Positions 1-8,372 of a stretch of 64,000 nucleotides of DNA are shown piece by piece. The stretch covers positions 791,319 through 855,318 of the forward strand of contig NZ_LMLE01000001.1 in NCBI RefSeq assembly GCF_001422545.1, in the 5' to 3' direction. Every line of letters starts with the position of its first letter. Position 1 is the first letter of the stretch. The translations under genes were made by a program, and so were the position numbers. Origin of the DNA: Pedobacter sp. Leaf41 (lineage in GTDB: Bacteria; Bacteroidota; Bacteroidia; Sphingobacteriales; Sphingobacteriaceae). Below the pieces are notes generated by a model, which was not told where the DNA came from, did not search any database, and saw nothing but the letters and a program-made list of their open reading frames with translations.

Positions 1-447
1 TGGAATTTATGGCAAGAAATCCATCGCCTACCGATGTAAAATCGGTACAGGTCGGGATGACAAGTTGTGCCTGAGATTGCCACAGCCGATGAAGGATCGG
101 GTTCGCAATAACGCGGAAGGTGTGGGGCAGTATGAGTGGAGTTAGTGTTGTAGCTAACGATTAATTCAATGACGCCGTACAATTTAATGTTATTTTAGGC
201 AGAAAACTTACCTTTTCCGCCAATTTTTGATAAATAACCCGCAATATGACTTATCATATTTGCAACACTTTTGGTTTTTTGTTGCAAAAATTGAATGGGT
301 GCTTGCATAGGCTATTGCAAATTTTGCATACGCTGTTTTACTTGGTCTTGTCAATTTTCTAAAAGTTACAGGATGCTTTGTAACTATTAACAGATGAGCT
401 AAATTTGGTAGATGAAGATGACCTGTTTTACCCCATAAAGAAAATGA
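1..447. other. Gene-free left edge with a dispersed-repeat-like segment
   Basis: I see no supportable gene here. Positions of about 51-117 resemble the dispersed repeats found between genes in Bacteroidota, with phrases such as TCGGGATGACAAG and GGTTCGCAATAACG. From about 259 onward the sequence is AT-rich and holds several TTGCA-based inverted repeats ahead of the small gene at 451. A minus-strand open frame at 208-468 has no recognisable domain and a skewed composition, so I treat it as spurious. Confidence 0.5.
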
Positions 448-450
448 GTG

Positions 451-651
451 ATGAGTGCGCCAATACATCGTTTATGTTTTTATACTGCCGATCTTAAGCT
501 GATGACTGGCAAGAGCGAGCGTACTTGTCAGCGCATTTTACAAGTGATTAGAGATTGTAATGGTTTGCAGAAACATCAACCCATTACGGTTTTTCATGTC
601 TGCGATTATTTAGGGATTTCGTTGGAGAAGTTGTTGCCCTTTGTTAGATAG
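451..651 (+). CDS. Small hypothetical protein, possible DNA-binding
   Basis: A 66-residue protein with no signal peptide or membrane segment. The central part (MTGKSERTCQRILQ) and the C-terminal part (ITVFHVCDYLGISLEKLLPF) look like two short helical units, the second resembling the recognition part of a helix-turn-helix. Short proteins of this look are common in Sphingobacteriaceae and are usually left hypothetical. A GTG at 448 directly precedes the ATG at 451; I take the ATG. The gene stands alone, flanked by TTGCA inverted repeats (259-330 and 666-682) that could be its binding sites. That the protein binds DNA is an inference from its look and surroundings; no catalytic motif is visible. 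Confidence 0.6.
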   Translation: MSAPIHRLCFYTADLKLMTGKSERTCQRILQVIRDCNGLQKHQPITVFHVCDYLGISLEKLLPFVR

Positions 652-665
652 GTAAGGAGAACGTT

Positions 666-682
666 TTGCATAACTTATGCAA
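666..682. repeat. Perfect 17-bp inverted repeat TTGCATAA-C-TTATGCAA
   Basis: Eight-base perfect arms around a single C, lying 14 bases after the stop codon of the small gene at 451-651. It has no T-tract and so is not a typical terminator. The same TTGCA core occurs upstream of that gene near 260-330, so an operator is one reading. Confidence 0.5.
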
Positions 683-735
683 ACCAAATCCTTGCCACTA
701 TAATTTCAGTAGTGCGTGTCACGCTGACATTACCG

Positions 736-1485
736 CTAAAATTTGTAGGCAAATCTATAGGCTACTTGGTTTTGCTGGTACAATGGTGCAAAACTTAAAT
801 TCCGCATATGAGGGCCAATAAACTTCTTAAGGTGTGGATAAACGACATAGGTTAATTTGGTAGATAAAATTCCAAAGCCAGCACCAGCAACCACATCACT
901 TAACCAATGTTTATTGTTATACATTCTTAACATACCTGTGGCTGTAGCAACGGCGTAAGCGGCATAGCCAAGCCATGGCGATTGATCTTTAAATTCCTGA
1001 CGTAACATTTCTGCGGCAGCAAACACGGTTGCGGTATGCCCAGAAGGAAAAGAGTTATCGCTCGAACCATCAGGTCTTAAACGGTGGGTTTTACTTTTTA
1101 AAGTGGTTATTGTTGCTGTGGTAATTGCCGTAGTAATTAATACCATTGCGGTTTGATCTAGCGCATTATTTTTTGCTTTAATACCTGCAATATCTAAAGC
1201 GTACATGGCCAATAGGGGAGAAAAAATGGCATAATCGTCTACATGTGCTGCAAATTTTGGATGATCTTCGCTTAATTCTGCTTTTGTACTTAAATCTAAA
1301 TCTCTTATGGCATTACTGCCCAATGAAACTAAACCATAACCAACAAATACAGTTGGTATGATATAAGCATTAAGCTTTTTGTGATTATAATGATTGTAGT
1401 ATACTTCAACTTTGCCCAGACTATCAATGTTCTGCGCTTTTAAATTTAAACTGAATACGCTAAGTATGAGAACTAAATATTTCAT
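736..1485 (-). CDS. PAP2-family phosphatase
   Basis: A 249-residue exported or membrane phosphatase of the PAP2 (type 2 phosphatidic acid phosphatase) superfamily. All three signature motifs are visible: K130-x6-R137-P138, PSGH at 147-150, and R187-x5-H193-x3-D197, with both histidines of the catalytic pair present. A signal peptide (residues 1-18, ending LKAQ) precedes several hydrophobic helices. Family members remove phosphate from lipids such as undecaprenyl pyrophosphate, phosphatidic acid or lipid A; the substrate cannot be told here. It lies 53 bases after the histidine kinase gene on the same strand and could be co-transcribed with it, which would suit a role in envelope lipid modification. 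Confidence 0.85.
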   Translation of the reverse strand: MKYLVLILSVFSLNLKAQNIDSLGKVEVYYNHYNHKKLNAYIIPTVFVGYGLVSLGSNAIRDLDLSTKAELSEDHPKFAAHVDDYAIFSPLLAMYALDIAGIKAKNNALDQTAMVLITTAITTATITTLKSKTHRLRPDGSSDNSFPSGHTATVFAAAEMLRQEFKDQSPWLGYAAYAVATATGMLRMYNNKHWLSDVVAGAGFGILSTKLTYVVYPHLKKFIGPHMRNLSFAPLYQQNQVAYRFAYKF

Positions 1486-1538
1486 TCCTTTTGATTTAGA
1501 ACAAAGCTAGTTCTCAATTTTGAAGAGATTCTGTAGTA

Positions 1539-2792
1539 TCAGAATATTAAGCAAAAGGAATGTAAATTGTGCTCATGACTATAAACAATTTTAAACTGAT
1601 GTAGTTCAGCTGTTTGTTTAACTATGGCTAAACCCAATCCCATTCCTTCAGAAGAAGGCGACTTATAAAAACGCTCAAAAGCTACTGATGGATCTAAAGC
1701 ATCAGCTTCGCTGGTGTTACTGATAGCTAGCTTTTTAGCGTTAAGTTCAATATTTATCGATCCATCTATTTTATTATGCCTAATTGCATTTCCTATCAAA
1801 TTATCTAACAAAATATCTGCTAAATATCTACTCATTAGCAGTTCTTTGTCCTGTGAATCCAATTTTATAATGATATTTTTTTTCTGGATAAACTCTTGAA
1901 AGTAGGCGAGTTTTTCTTCGATTAGCTTTTTTAAGTTAACCTCCTCCTTATCTTTCAATAAGTTATTATCAATTTTTACTAATAATAAAAGCGATTGATT
2001 TAGTTTGGTAAGTTTAGAAGTAGCACTGTAAAGGTCAATCAGGTTTTTGCTTTCTTCTTCACTTAAATTGTTCGATTGCAGCATCATATCTAATTTCGAA
2101 TTGATTACCGCAATGGGCGTCATCATTTCGTGTGATGCATTTTCGGTAAAGAGTTTAATTTCTTTATAGTCAGATTTGACGCGTTGAGAGATATCAACTA
2201 TGGCATCATTTAATTCTTTGAATTCAACTATCGAAGTGTCAACTTTCTGGTAATTTCCACCATGGTTTAGGTTAAATGATTTCAGGTTTGCCAAAATTTG
2301 CCTAAAAGGAAGCCAAATATTTTTTGTCATGTATCTGTTTACCAATAAAATGACGACTAACAGCCCTAAAACAGGTAGGATAATGACCAAAAATATACTC
2401 TGTGCCTGATCTGCATGTGCAATTTTAGAGGCGATAATCTTAACATTATAATCCTTACCACCTAATGCCAAGTCCTCTTCCAGAAATCTGCCGCTCTCTT
2501 TATGGCCTTTTTTCGGATTAAAAAAGACTGTATCGCCAAAATGTCTTTTAATATGTTGTTTGGAGATCTTGTGGTACTCGATCACCAGATCTTCGAAAAC
2601 TACATGAGCTGGATAGTTGGTTTTATTGCTAGCATAATCTTTTACTTCCAGAAGCTCTTCAACCAGATAATTATCAATTTGCTTATTGAGGTACTGGCTT
2701 AAGGTGTTGTAAAAAAGATAGCCAATAATGAGCAAGCCAATTATACTGGTAGTTAACAAAACCCTGTTGTAAGTAGTAAATAATCTCATCAT
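1539..2792 (-). CDS. Two-component sensor histidine kinase
   Basis: A 417-residue membrane histidine kinase. Two transmembrane helices (about residues 11-30 and 132-152) flank a sensor region of about 100 residues that probably faces the periplasm. The HisKA phosphoacceptor site is ASHEMMTP with His221. In the HATPase_c domain the N box is LDNLIGNAIRHN (328-339) and the G box is GMGLGLAIV (382-390). The start codon overlaps the stop of the response regulator by four bases (ATGA), so the two are translationally coupled and form a cognate pair. Two adjacent ATG codons (2792, 2789) are possible starts. The signal sensed is unknown; the neighbouring redox and envelope genes are the obvious candidate targets. 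Confidence 0.93.
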   Translation of the reverse strand: MMRLFTTYNRVLLTTSIIGLLIIGYLFYNTLSQYLNKQIDNYLVEELLEVKDYASNKTNYPAHVVFEDLVIEYHKISKQHIKRHFGDTVFFNPKKGHKESGRFLEEDLALGGKDYNVKIIASKIAHADQAQSIFLVIILPVLGLLVVILLVNRYMTKNIWLPFRQILANLKSFNLNHGGNYQKVDTSIVEFKELNDAIVDISQRVKSDYKEIKLFTENASHEMMTPIAVINSKLDMMLQSNNLSEEESKNLIDLYSATSKLTKLNQSLLLLVKIDNNLLKDKEEVNLKKLIEEKLAYFQEFIQKKNIIIKLDSQDKELLMSRYLADILLDNLIGNAIRHNKIDGSINIELNAKKLAISNTSEADALDPSVAFERFYKSPSSEGMGLGLAIVKQTAELHQFKIVYSHEHNLHSFCLIF

Positions 2793-3463
2793 TCAGCGAA
2801 TTTATAACCCACTCCGTAAACCGAATGAAAATAGTCTTTACAGCCAGCATCTACTAATTTTTTTCTTAGATTTTTAATGTGGGTATAAATGAAATCAAAA
2901 CTATCTGCCATATCTGCATGATCGCCCCAAATATGGGTTACTGCTGCAGATTTTGAGATGACTTTAGCTTTGTTGGCTACAAAATAAACCAGCAAATCAA
3001 ACTCTTTTCTGGTTAAGCTAATGTCCTTACCATTTACTTTAACTTCTTTTGCCTGAACATCAATGGCAAGTTCGTTAAATACTACAACATCACTTCCATT
3101 AAAGGTGCGCCTACGGATAACCGCCATGATCCTTGCGCTAAGTTCTGAAAGATGAAATGGCTTAATGAGATAATCATCCGCTCCCAGGCTAAGGCCTTCT
3201 ATTCGTTGATCTACCGAATTTCTTGCGGTAATAATAATGACGCCATCCTTGCGCTCGATCTTTTTTAAATCGGCCAGCAAGGTTAGCCCATCACCATCTG
3301 GCAAGGTAAGATCCAACAAGATACAATCATAACTGTAAAGGGCGGTTTTTTGCGCAGCCTCAGCAAAAGTTTTAGCTTGGTCGCATACGTTACCTTCTGC
3401 CATCAGGTATTCGATAATGTTTGTCCGTAACGTATGCTCGTCTTCTATAACCAGTATTTTCAT
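2789..3463 (-). CDS. OmpR/PhoB-type response regulator
   Basis: A 224-residue response regulator. The N-terminal receiver domain has the acidic pair at E7-D8, the phosphoacceptor Asp51 (CILLDLTLPDGDG) and a conserved Lys in LIKPFH. The C-terminal winged helix carries the OmpR-type LTRKEFDLL and the closing YGVGYKF motif. It would bind DNA upstream of its target genes when phosphorylated by the kinase encoded immediately downstream, with which it overlaps by four bases. It lies 36 bases after the DUF3570 gene, close enough for read-through from the redox gene cluster. Confidence 0.94.
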   Translation of the reverse strand: MKILVIEDEHTLRTNIIEYLMAEGNVCDQAKTFAEAAQKTALYSYDCILLDLTLPDGDGLTLLADLKKIERKDGVIIITARNSVDQRIEGLSLGADDYLIKPFHLSELSARIMAVIRRRTFNGSDVVVFNELAIDVQAKEVKVNGKDISLTRKEFDLLVYFVANKAKVISKSAAVTHIWGDHADMADSFDFIYTHIKNLRKKLVDAGCKDYFHSVYGVGYKFAE

Positions 3464-3499
3464 GTATGTTGAAATTGCTACAAGATAGCTAAAGTAGCT

Positions 3500-4690
3500 T
3501 TATTTGTATTTGATGTTCAATGAAATAATATCCGAACTCATGTTAATGTTTTTGGCATAATGCCCATATCTAATTTCGAGCATGCTGAAATGTTGCATAC
3601 CCAATACGCCTTTTGGTGGGGCGAAGCGAATACCTGCACCATAAAAATCACTGCTGAACTTAGATAAATCATAGTTGCTGTTATAATATTGATCTGCCGC
3701 AGTATGTGTTTGGAACGGAGCGAAATATTTGGCTGCCGTTTGAGTATAATATCTATAAAAAGGGCTAATGGAAAAGAAAGAATTGATTTTGATAGGCACC
3801 TCTATGTCCGCCGTGTGAGATTTAAGTCCCCAGTTATCGGTATAATAACGGTAATATGTTTTAATGATCAGGTTATTGCCAATAAAGTAGTTTGCCCTAA
3901 AACCCAGAGGGATTTTAAGCCTGCTGTCTGGAAGATTTTCCTGGTGCACAGTGTTATCTTTAAAATAAACCCTATGAAAAGGAAGGCTGAGATAGCCATT
4001 CTGTTGCACCACATCGGCCAGCAACATCACCTGAAATCTTTCATTAATAATTTGTGAGTATGATAACGAACCTGCAAATGTATTTCTTGCTGCCGATCCA
4101 TACCGCTCATGGTCCATCGTATTTGTTCTCAGTTCAATTGGCTGAATTAATGTAACCTGATCCAGGTAAGTTTGTAATTTAGCAGTAAACTCCCCACTTT
4201 TATCCTTGGTTTTGGTAGAGAAACTCACATTACCACCAAATGATTGGTAATCGAATTCTGTTGATGAAGAAAGACCGAATGCTAAAGTAGTTCCTTTATT
4301 TTCATTTTCAATGCTCCAGCTTAACGAAGGGTAAATTCTGGTATCGGCATGTGAGGCAGAAGAGTTTGCCTGAAGATCGATCATATCCGATGATGCGGAA
4401 GTATAATGGTCGATCCCCACTTCAAGACCAAAAGTATGTTTTCGTGATTTAGCATCATATTTAACCATTTTTACATCAAATACGTTGGCAATATCAGTGA
4501 GTTTTTGTGAGCCGATACCGCCTGTAACAGCAGCATTGTTTCCATCTTGTGTATAATAACTCGAAACCAGATTTACCTCATCTAGTTTAAGTTTTCTGCT
4601 CTGAAAACCAGTACTGTCTTTTGGTGTTGTTTGGGCAAAGGAATGTAACAATGCGAAAACAGCCGCTGCAGTTAAAAATATTTTTTTCAT
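3500..4690 (-). CDS. DUF3570 family protein, probable outer-membrane beta-barrel
   Basis: A 396-residue exported protein with a signal peptide (residues 1-19, ending SFAQ). The rest is rich in alternating polar and aromatic stretches with many Tyr and Phe residues, ending in a short strand (ISLNIKYK), as in outer-membrane barrels. It matches my memory of DUF3570, a family found next to DUF4266 in several phyla and without an assigned function. The gene follows the DUF4266 lipoprotein after 12 bases and precedes the response regulator. A role as an outer-membrane partner of the lipoprotein is an inference from synteny and the shared DUF pairing. Confidence 0.8.
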   Translation of the reverse strand: MKKIFLTAAAVFALLHSFAQTTPKDSTGFQSRKLKLDEVNLVSSYYTQDGNNAAVTGGIGSQKLTDIANVFDVKMVKYDAKSRKHTFGLEVGIDHYTSASSDMIDLQANSSASHADTRIYPSLSWSIENENKGTTLAFGLSSSTEFDYQSFGGNVSFSTKTKDKSGEFTAKLQTYLDQVTLIQPIELRTNTMDHERYGSAARNTFAGSLSYSQIINERFQVMLLADVVQQNGYLSLPFHRVYFKDNTVHQENLPDSRLKIPLGFRANYFIGNNLIIKTYYRYYTDNWGLKSHTADIEVPIKINSFFSISPFYRYYTQTAAKYFAPFQTHTAADQYYNSNYDLSKFSSDFYGAGIRFAPPKGVLGMQHFSMLEIRYGHYAKNINMSSDIISLNIKYK

Positions 4691-4702
4691 GTGTTTATCT
4701 TC

Positions 4703-4936
4703 TTAATTACATCCACAACCACCGCCGCTTTTTCCCGAATTTGCGCCCGAAGCACCTTCCCGGTATCCTTGAAAGCTGAGTTCGGTCTTCTCAATCTTCC
4801 TGTTCCCTAGAATCATTTCTGCATCGTTTAATCTGTTCTTTTGATATTCTTTAACTGTTTTGCAAGAAGGTATAACTAGCAATACACCAAGTGCCATTGC
4901 TACCGCGAGCATTCCTTTTATCAATTTTGCTTTCAT
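4703..4936 (-). CDS. DUF4266 family lipoprotein with Cys-Gly-Cys-Asn tail
   Basis: A 77-residue lipoprotein. The signal peptide runs to a lipobox (VIPSC, Cys25), leaving a mature part of about 53 residues. This has a charged helical segment and a Gly/Ser-rich tail that ends GGGCGCN (Cys74 and Cys76). The two tail cysteines could bind a metal, form a disulfide or carry a modification. Residues 60-66 (EGASGAN) loosely resemble the D-x-x-[S/T]-G-A-T sequence flavinylated by ApbE, but the acceptor Thr position is Asn. The gene overlaps the end of apbE by four bases (ATGA), so the two are coupled. Family function is unknown. Confidence 0.82.
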   Translation of the reverse strand: MKAKLIKGMLAVAMALGVLLVIPSCKTVKEYQKNRLNDAEMILGNRKIEKTELSFQGYREGASGANSGKSGGGCGCN

Positions 4937-5883
4937 TTAAGGTTGATATTTTTACTGGTATAGATTTTATTATTGTCGTCTACAATGATGCAGCCCAGGT
5001 AATTAATTTGGTTGATCATATCCAAACCTGCTGAAATCCCCATTACGGTAACTGGAGTTGCCATGGCATCGGCTATTTCTGCATTTGGACTAATAATGGT
5101 TACGCTTTTTATGCCGCTAATGGGAAGGCCGGTTTTGGGATTAATGGTGTGCGAATACTTTTTGCCGCCAATATTTACAAACTTTTCATAATTGCCAGAT
5201 GTAGCAACTGCCATATCGGTTACGTTCAAATAAGAAAATGGGGTGTTTTTATGATCGGGGTCAACAATGCCAATTGTCCATGGCTCCCCATTAGGCTGTG
5301 TGCCCCAAGTGGTGAGGTCGCCGGAAGCATTTACAATTCCAGCGCATACTCCTTCTTTTTTTAACAGAGATTTTGCCATTTCGGCCGCATAACCTTTTCC
5401 TATTCCTCCAAAACCTATCCGCATTCCCTTTTCTTTAAGCATTACGGTATTATTTAGAGGATCAAGGATGATGTTTTTATAATTGATCAATCTCACCATT
5501 GATCTAGCCGTTTCGATATCGGGAAGACGTGTCATGGTACTATCGAAGTTCCATAACTTCCTGTCAATAGAGCCGTAAGTAAGATCGAATGCACCATCTG
5601 TAATTGCTGATATCCGTATAGAACGTTCTATCAACTGATAAACTTCAGGGTCAACTTTTACAGCCGCAATTCCAGCTTGGCTATTAATTTGATTGGTTTG
5701 GCTATTCTCATGAAACGTGGTGAATAGATTTTCAATTCTTTTTATCTCATCAATTGCGAGCCTGATTTTTTGCATTGCCCATTTTTCGCTGTTTGCAACA
5801 ACCGTTAGCTCAAAAGTATTTCCCATCAAGCGCTCGGTAAGTTTGAAAGCTTTAGCGAGCTGTAATTCACTATCTTTTTGCAT
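4933..5883 (-). CDS. apbE: FAD:protein FMN transferase, ApbE family, no signal peptide
   Basis: About 316 residues. ApbE enzymes transfer FMN from FAD to a Thr or Ser of a target protein. Family features are visible in order: LMGNTFELTV near the N-terminus, the LFTTF segment, GFGGIGKGYAAE, NASGDLTTWG, MAVATSGNYEKF, the HTINPKTGLP loop and DAMATPVTVMG. I place the start at the ATG at 5883, overlapping the thioredoxin-like gene by 14 bases; the longer open frame to 5964 would lie 95 bases inside that gene. Neither start gives a signal peptide or lipobox, which is unusual because most ApbE proteins act outside the cytoplasm. It is coupled to the DUF4266 gene by an ATGA overlap. Confidence 0.88.
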   Translation of the reverse strand: MQKDSELQLAKAFKLTERLMGNTFELTVVANSEKWAMQKIRLAIDEIKRIENLFTTFHENSQTNQINSQAGIAAVKVDPEVYQLIERSIRISAITDGAFDLTYGSIDRKLWNFDSTMTRLPDIETARSMVRLINYKNIILDPLNNTVMLKEKGMRIGFGGIGKGYAAEMAKSLLKKEGVCAGIVNASGDLTTWGTQPNGEPWTIGIVDPDHKNTPFSYLNVTDMAVATSGNYEKFVNIGGKKYSHTINPKTGLPISGIKSVTIISPNAEIADAMATPVTVMGISAGLDMINQINYLGCIIVDDNNKIYTSKNINLK

Positions 5884-6307
5884 CGCAGATTTTTTGGAGC
5901 TCGTTTGTAAATTCACCTGCAGTTTGATTTGGCAACCCATCATACGCTTTGAGTACTTTTCCATCCTGATCCAGAATTACTGTGTAAGGAAATTTCCCCA
6001 GGGGGTTATATTTTTCGGCCAACATTTCGTTCTGCTTTTTAATCGGTTCCGCAGGCTGTTTTTTCTTGTTTCTAGGAAAGTCTGCATTAATCATCACCAG
6101 GCTTGCTGTTGCCATTTTTATAAATCCCTGATCAGCGAAAATTTCACTATGCATTCTAATACATGGACCGCACCAATCCGAGCCAGAAAAATTCAGGAGA
6201 ATAAGCTTGTGCTGTTCCTTTGCGTTTTTCTGAGCGGTTTCAAAGTTCTGTTCCCAAGGTATTGTTGATGAAATCGCAACGAGTGCAATAAATAGTAGAT
6301 TTTTCAT
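5870..6307 (-). CDS. Thioredoxin-family protein with CGPC active site
   Basis: A 145-residue exported thioredoxin-fold protein. A short signal-like stretch (residues 1-15) is followed by the fold, with the redox motif SDWCGPC (Cys46, Cys49) and a downstream GKFPYTVILD containing the cis-proline. The family reduces or isomerises disulfides; in this context the two cysteines of the DUF4266 tail are a plausible substrate, which is an inference. It is the first gene of the compact thioredoxin-apbE-DUF4266-DUF3570 set and overlaps the start of apbE. A 108-base gap separates it from the LtaS-like gene upstream on the same strand. Confidence 0.85.
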   Translation of the reverse strand: MKNLLFIALVAISSTIPWEQNFETAQKNAKEQHKLILLNFSGSDWCGPCIRMHSEIFADQGFIKMATASLVMINADFPRNKKKQPAEPIKKQNEMLAEKYNPLGKFPYTVILDQDGKVLKAYDGLPNQTAGEFTNELQKICDAKR

Positions 6308-6415
6308 AATTGATTGTTAACGTAAGCTTTCTCCATAGGCTTTAACCGACGATTTTGCATTGCCAAACGCAATGGCAAGTAGCGTTTTCTATTGTTTTAA
6401 GGATATGAGATAGAT

Positions 6416-8335
6416 TTATTGATGATATCCGCCACTTGAATACAAGTAAGACGCCAACTGGTAATGTGCAACGGCCTCATCTGTTAGCCAACTTTCAGAA
6501 GGGATTACTTTGGAAGCCCCGGTTTTAAAATTCGGCGTAAATGTGTTTGATTTCTTGTTTGGATCTAAAATTATAAGTTTGTTGTTCTTAAGATATCCCA
6601 AGCTCTGATAGGTACTGATAAATGCCCTTTGCTGCTGGTCTTTCATTTTAAAAACATCCTGACCGAAGAACTTACTTTGATAGCTGAAATTGAGCAATCC
6701 TAGTATTGAAGGCCCAATATCGATCTGTGCCACAAGTTTTTCGAATTTGCCAGGCTTAATATGTGCTGGTGAATATATTATCATTGGAATATGGTATTTA
6801 TCAACTGGAAGTTCAACTTTTCCGGCACTTGATGCACAATGATCTGCAACGATGACGAAAAGTGTATTCCCAAACCAGGGTTTAAGTTTTGCTTCTCTGA
6901 TAAATCTTCCAATCGCGTAATCGGTATATTTTACGGCGCCTTCCCGTCCGGTATGTGATGGAATATCAACGCGGCCTTCCGGATAAGTGTATGGCCTGTG
7001 GTTCGAAACCGTCATGATGTGCGCAAAGAAGGGTTTCTTGCTTTTGTAATCTTTGTCCAGTTCCCGGAGCGAAAGCGTAAATAGGTCTTCATCCGCAACA
7101 CCCCAGGTATTTTCATAATGGATTTCCTTTTCACTCAATGCATTTCGATCAGTGACTTGATAACCATTTTGAGAAAAGAACTCGTTCATATTATCAAAGT
7201 AGCCATAACCGCCATAGATAAACCTGCTGCTGTAGCCTTTAGAACGAAATACACTGCCCAATGTAAAAAGATTTTTATTGTTTGGGCGTTTAACGATAGA
7301 TTGCCCCGGTGTTGGCGGTATACAGAGTGATAATGCCTCCAAACCACGAACCGTTCGTGTACCTGAAGCATATAAATTGGTGAACAGCAGACCCTCTTTT
7401 GCAAGTGAATCCAGATTGGGTGTGATGCCTTGTGTATTGCCATAACTCCCCAGGAATTCAGCACTCAAACTTTCTACGCTAATCAGGATGACGTTCATTC
7501 TCTTTTCCGCCGAATCAGCTTTGATATTCCTGATGGTGTTACGGTTTCTTAAATTGACTGGTAAAAAATTAAGATCTTTTCTGATGATAGACAGTGCTTT
7601 TTCGAGGGGTATAGTCTTATAAAATGTATCGTAATCTAACTCGTTGTGCCAAAAGGCAAAGCCAAAATCGTACATGCCATTGCCCGAAAGTTCATTTACA
7701 TATTGATTGCGACTTTGATTTTTCCAGTTGTGGCTAACTAAAAAGTAGGTGGCAATCGGAGCGATAAGAAATAGCAATAGAAGCTTTGAACGATTTGCAA
7801 AACGCATTGGAATAAGGGTAGATTCCCACACTTTTTTCCTCAATAAGTAGGTGATAAATGCTGAAAGGACAAGAAGGATCGTTAAAATGGGAATAACAGG
7901 GTATGACTGCCTGATATTTCCGATAACTTCAGTAGTGTAAACCAGATAATCGACCGCAATAAAATTATAGCGTACCGAAAATTCTTCCCAGAAAATCCAT
8001 TCGGAAATTGCATTAAAAATAAGCGTGAATATTACCACAAAAAAATAGGCAAGAATTAATATCTTACTTATTTTTTTGCTGTACCATCTCGATGGGAAAA
8101 TCCACAGATAAAGAATAAGGGGGATTATTGCATAAGAAGCAGCTGCAAGATCATAGAATAGGCCAATAACAAATACCTTGAGGAGATTTGTTAAACTCCA
8201 CTCAAAAGATGCCGAGGAATAAACTAAGAGCGAAATCCTCGTCAGCAGCGAAGCGGTGCATAGCAAAATCACAGCAAGTAGTACAGGTCCAAATCTACAC
8301 TGAAATAGACTATTTAATTTTTTAAAGATGTTCAT
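6416..8335 (-). CDS. LtaS-like sulfatase-fold phosphotransferase
   Basis: About 639 residues from the ATG at 8335. Counting from the upstream ATG at 8416, five membrane helices fill residues 45-225, and a sulfatase-fold domain follows. That domain has the metal-binding start NVILISVES (308-316), the nucleophile region SGTRTVRG (351-358; Thr353 or Thr355), and VADHC later. This is the layout of lipoteichoic acid synthase and of Gram-negative phosphoglycerol or phosphoethanolamine transferases. In a Bacteroidota cell, transfer of a lipid head group onto an envelope glycan or lipid is the best guess. A -7-like TAGCTTTG at 8372-8365 (minus strand) favours starts at 8350 or 8335 over 8416. Confidence 0.83.
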   Translation of the reverse strand: MNIFKKLNSLFQCRFGPVLLAVILLCTASLLTRISLLVYSSASFEWSLTNLLKVFVIGLFYDLAAASYAIIPLILYLWIFPSRWYSKKISKILILAYFFVVIFTLIFNAISEWIFWEEFSVRYNFIAVDYLVYTTEVIGNIRQSYPVIPILTILLVLSAFITYLLRKKVWESTLIPMRFANRSKLLLLFLIAPIATYFLVSHNWKNQSRNQYVNELSGNGMYDFGFAFWHNELDYDTFYKTIPLEKALSIIRKDLNFLPVNLRNRNTIRNIKADSAEKRMNVILISVESLSAEFLGSYGNTQGITPNLDSLAKEGLLFTNLYASGTRTVRGLEALSLCIPPTPGQSIVKRPNNKNLFTLGSVFRSKGYSSRFIYGGYGYFDNMNEFFSQNGYQVTDRNALSEKEIHYENTWGVADEDLFTLSLRELDKDYKSKKPFFAHIMTVSNHRPYTYPEGRVDIPSHTGREGAVKYTDYAIGRFIREAKLKPWFGNTLFVIVADHCASSAGKVELPVDKYHIPMIIYSPAHIKPGKFEKLVAQIDIGPSILGLLNFSYQSKFFGQDVFKMKDQQQRAFISTYQSLGYLKNNKLIILDPNKKSNTFTPNFKTGASKVIPSESWLTDEAVAHYQLASYLYSSGGYHQ

Positions 8336-8364
8336 TGGTTTGATATTCATTCTGGCCGAAAGGC

Positions 8365-8372
8365 CAAAGCTA
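8365..8372 (-). promoter_or_regulatory. Possible -7 element TAGCTTTG before the LtaS-like gene
   Basis: This octamer matches the Bacteroidota -7 consensus TAnnTTTG exactly on the minus strand. A matching TTG at the expected -33 distance is not evident. Just beside it, 8353-8366 form a five-base stem with a GAAA loop. Confidence 0.35.

Noticed and set aside
208..468. Minus-strand open frame of 86 codons near the left edge
   Set aside because: It overlaps the start of the more convincing small gene at 451, has no recognisable domain and has a composition unlike neighbouring proteins.
5717..6268. Plus-strand open frame of 183 codons
   Set aside because: It is antisense to the apbE and thioredoxin-like genes, both of which have clear family motifs; its Phe/Ser/Cys-rich sequence is typical of a shadow frame.
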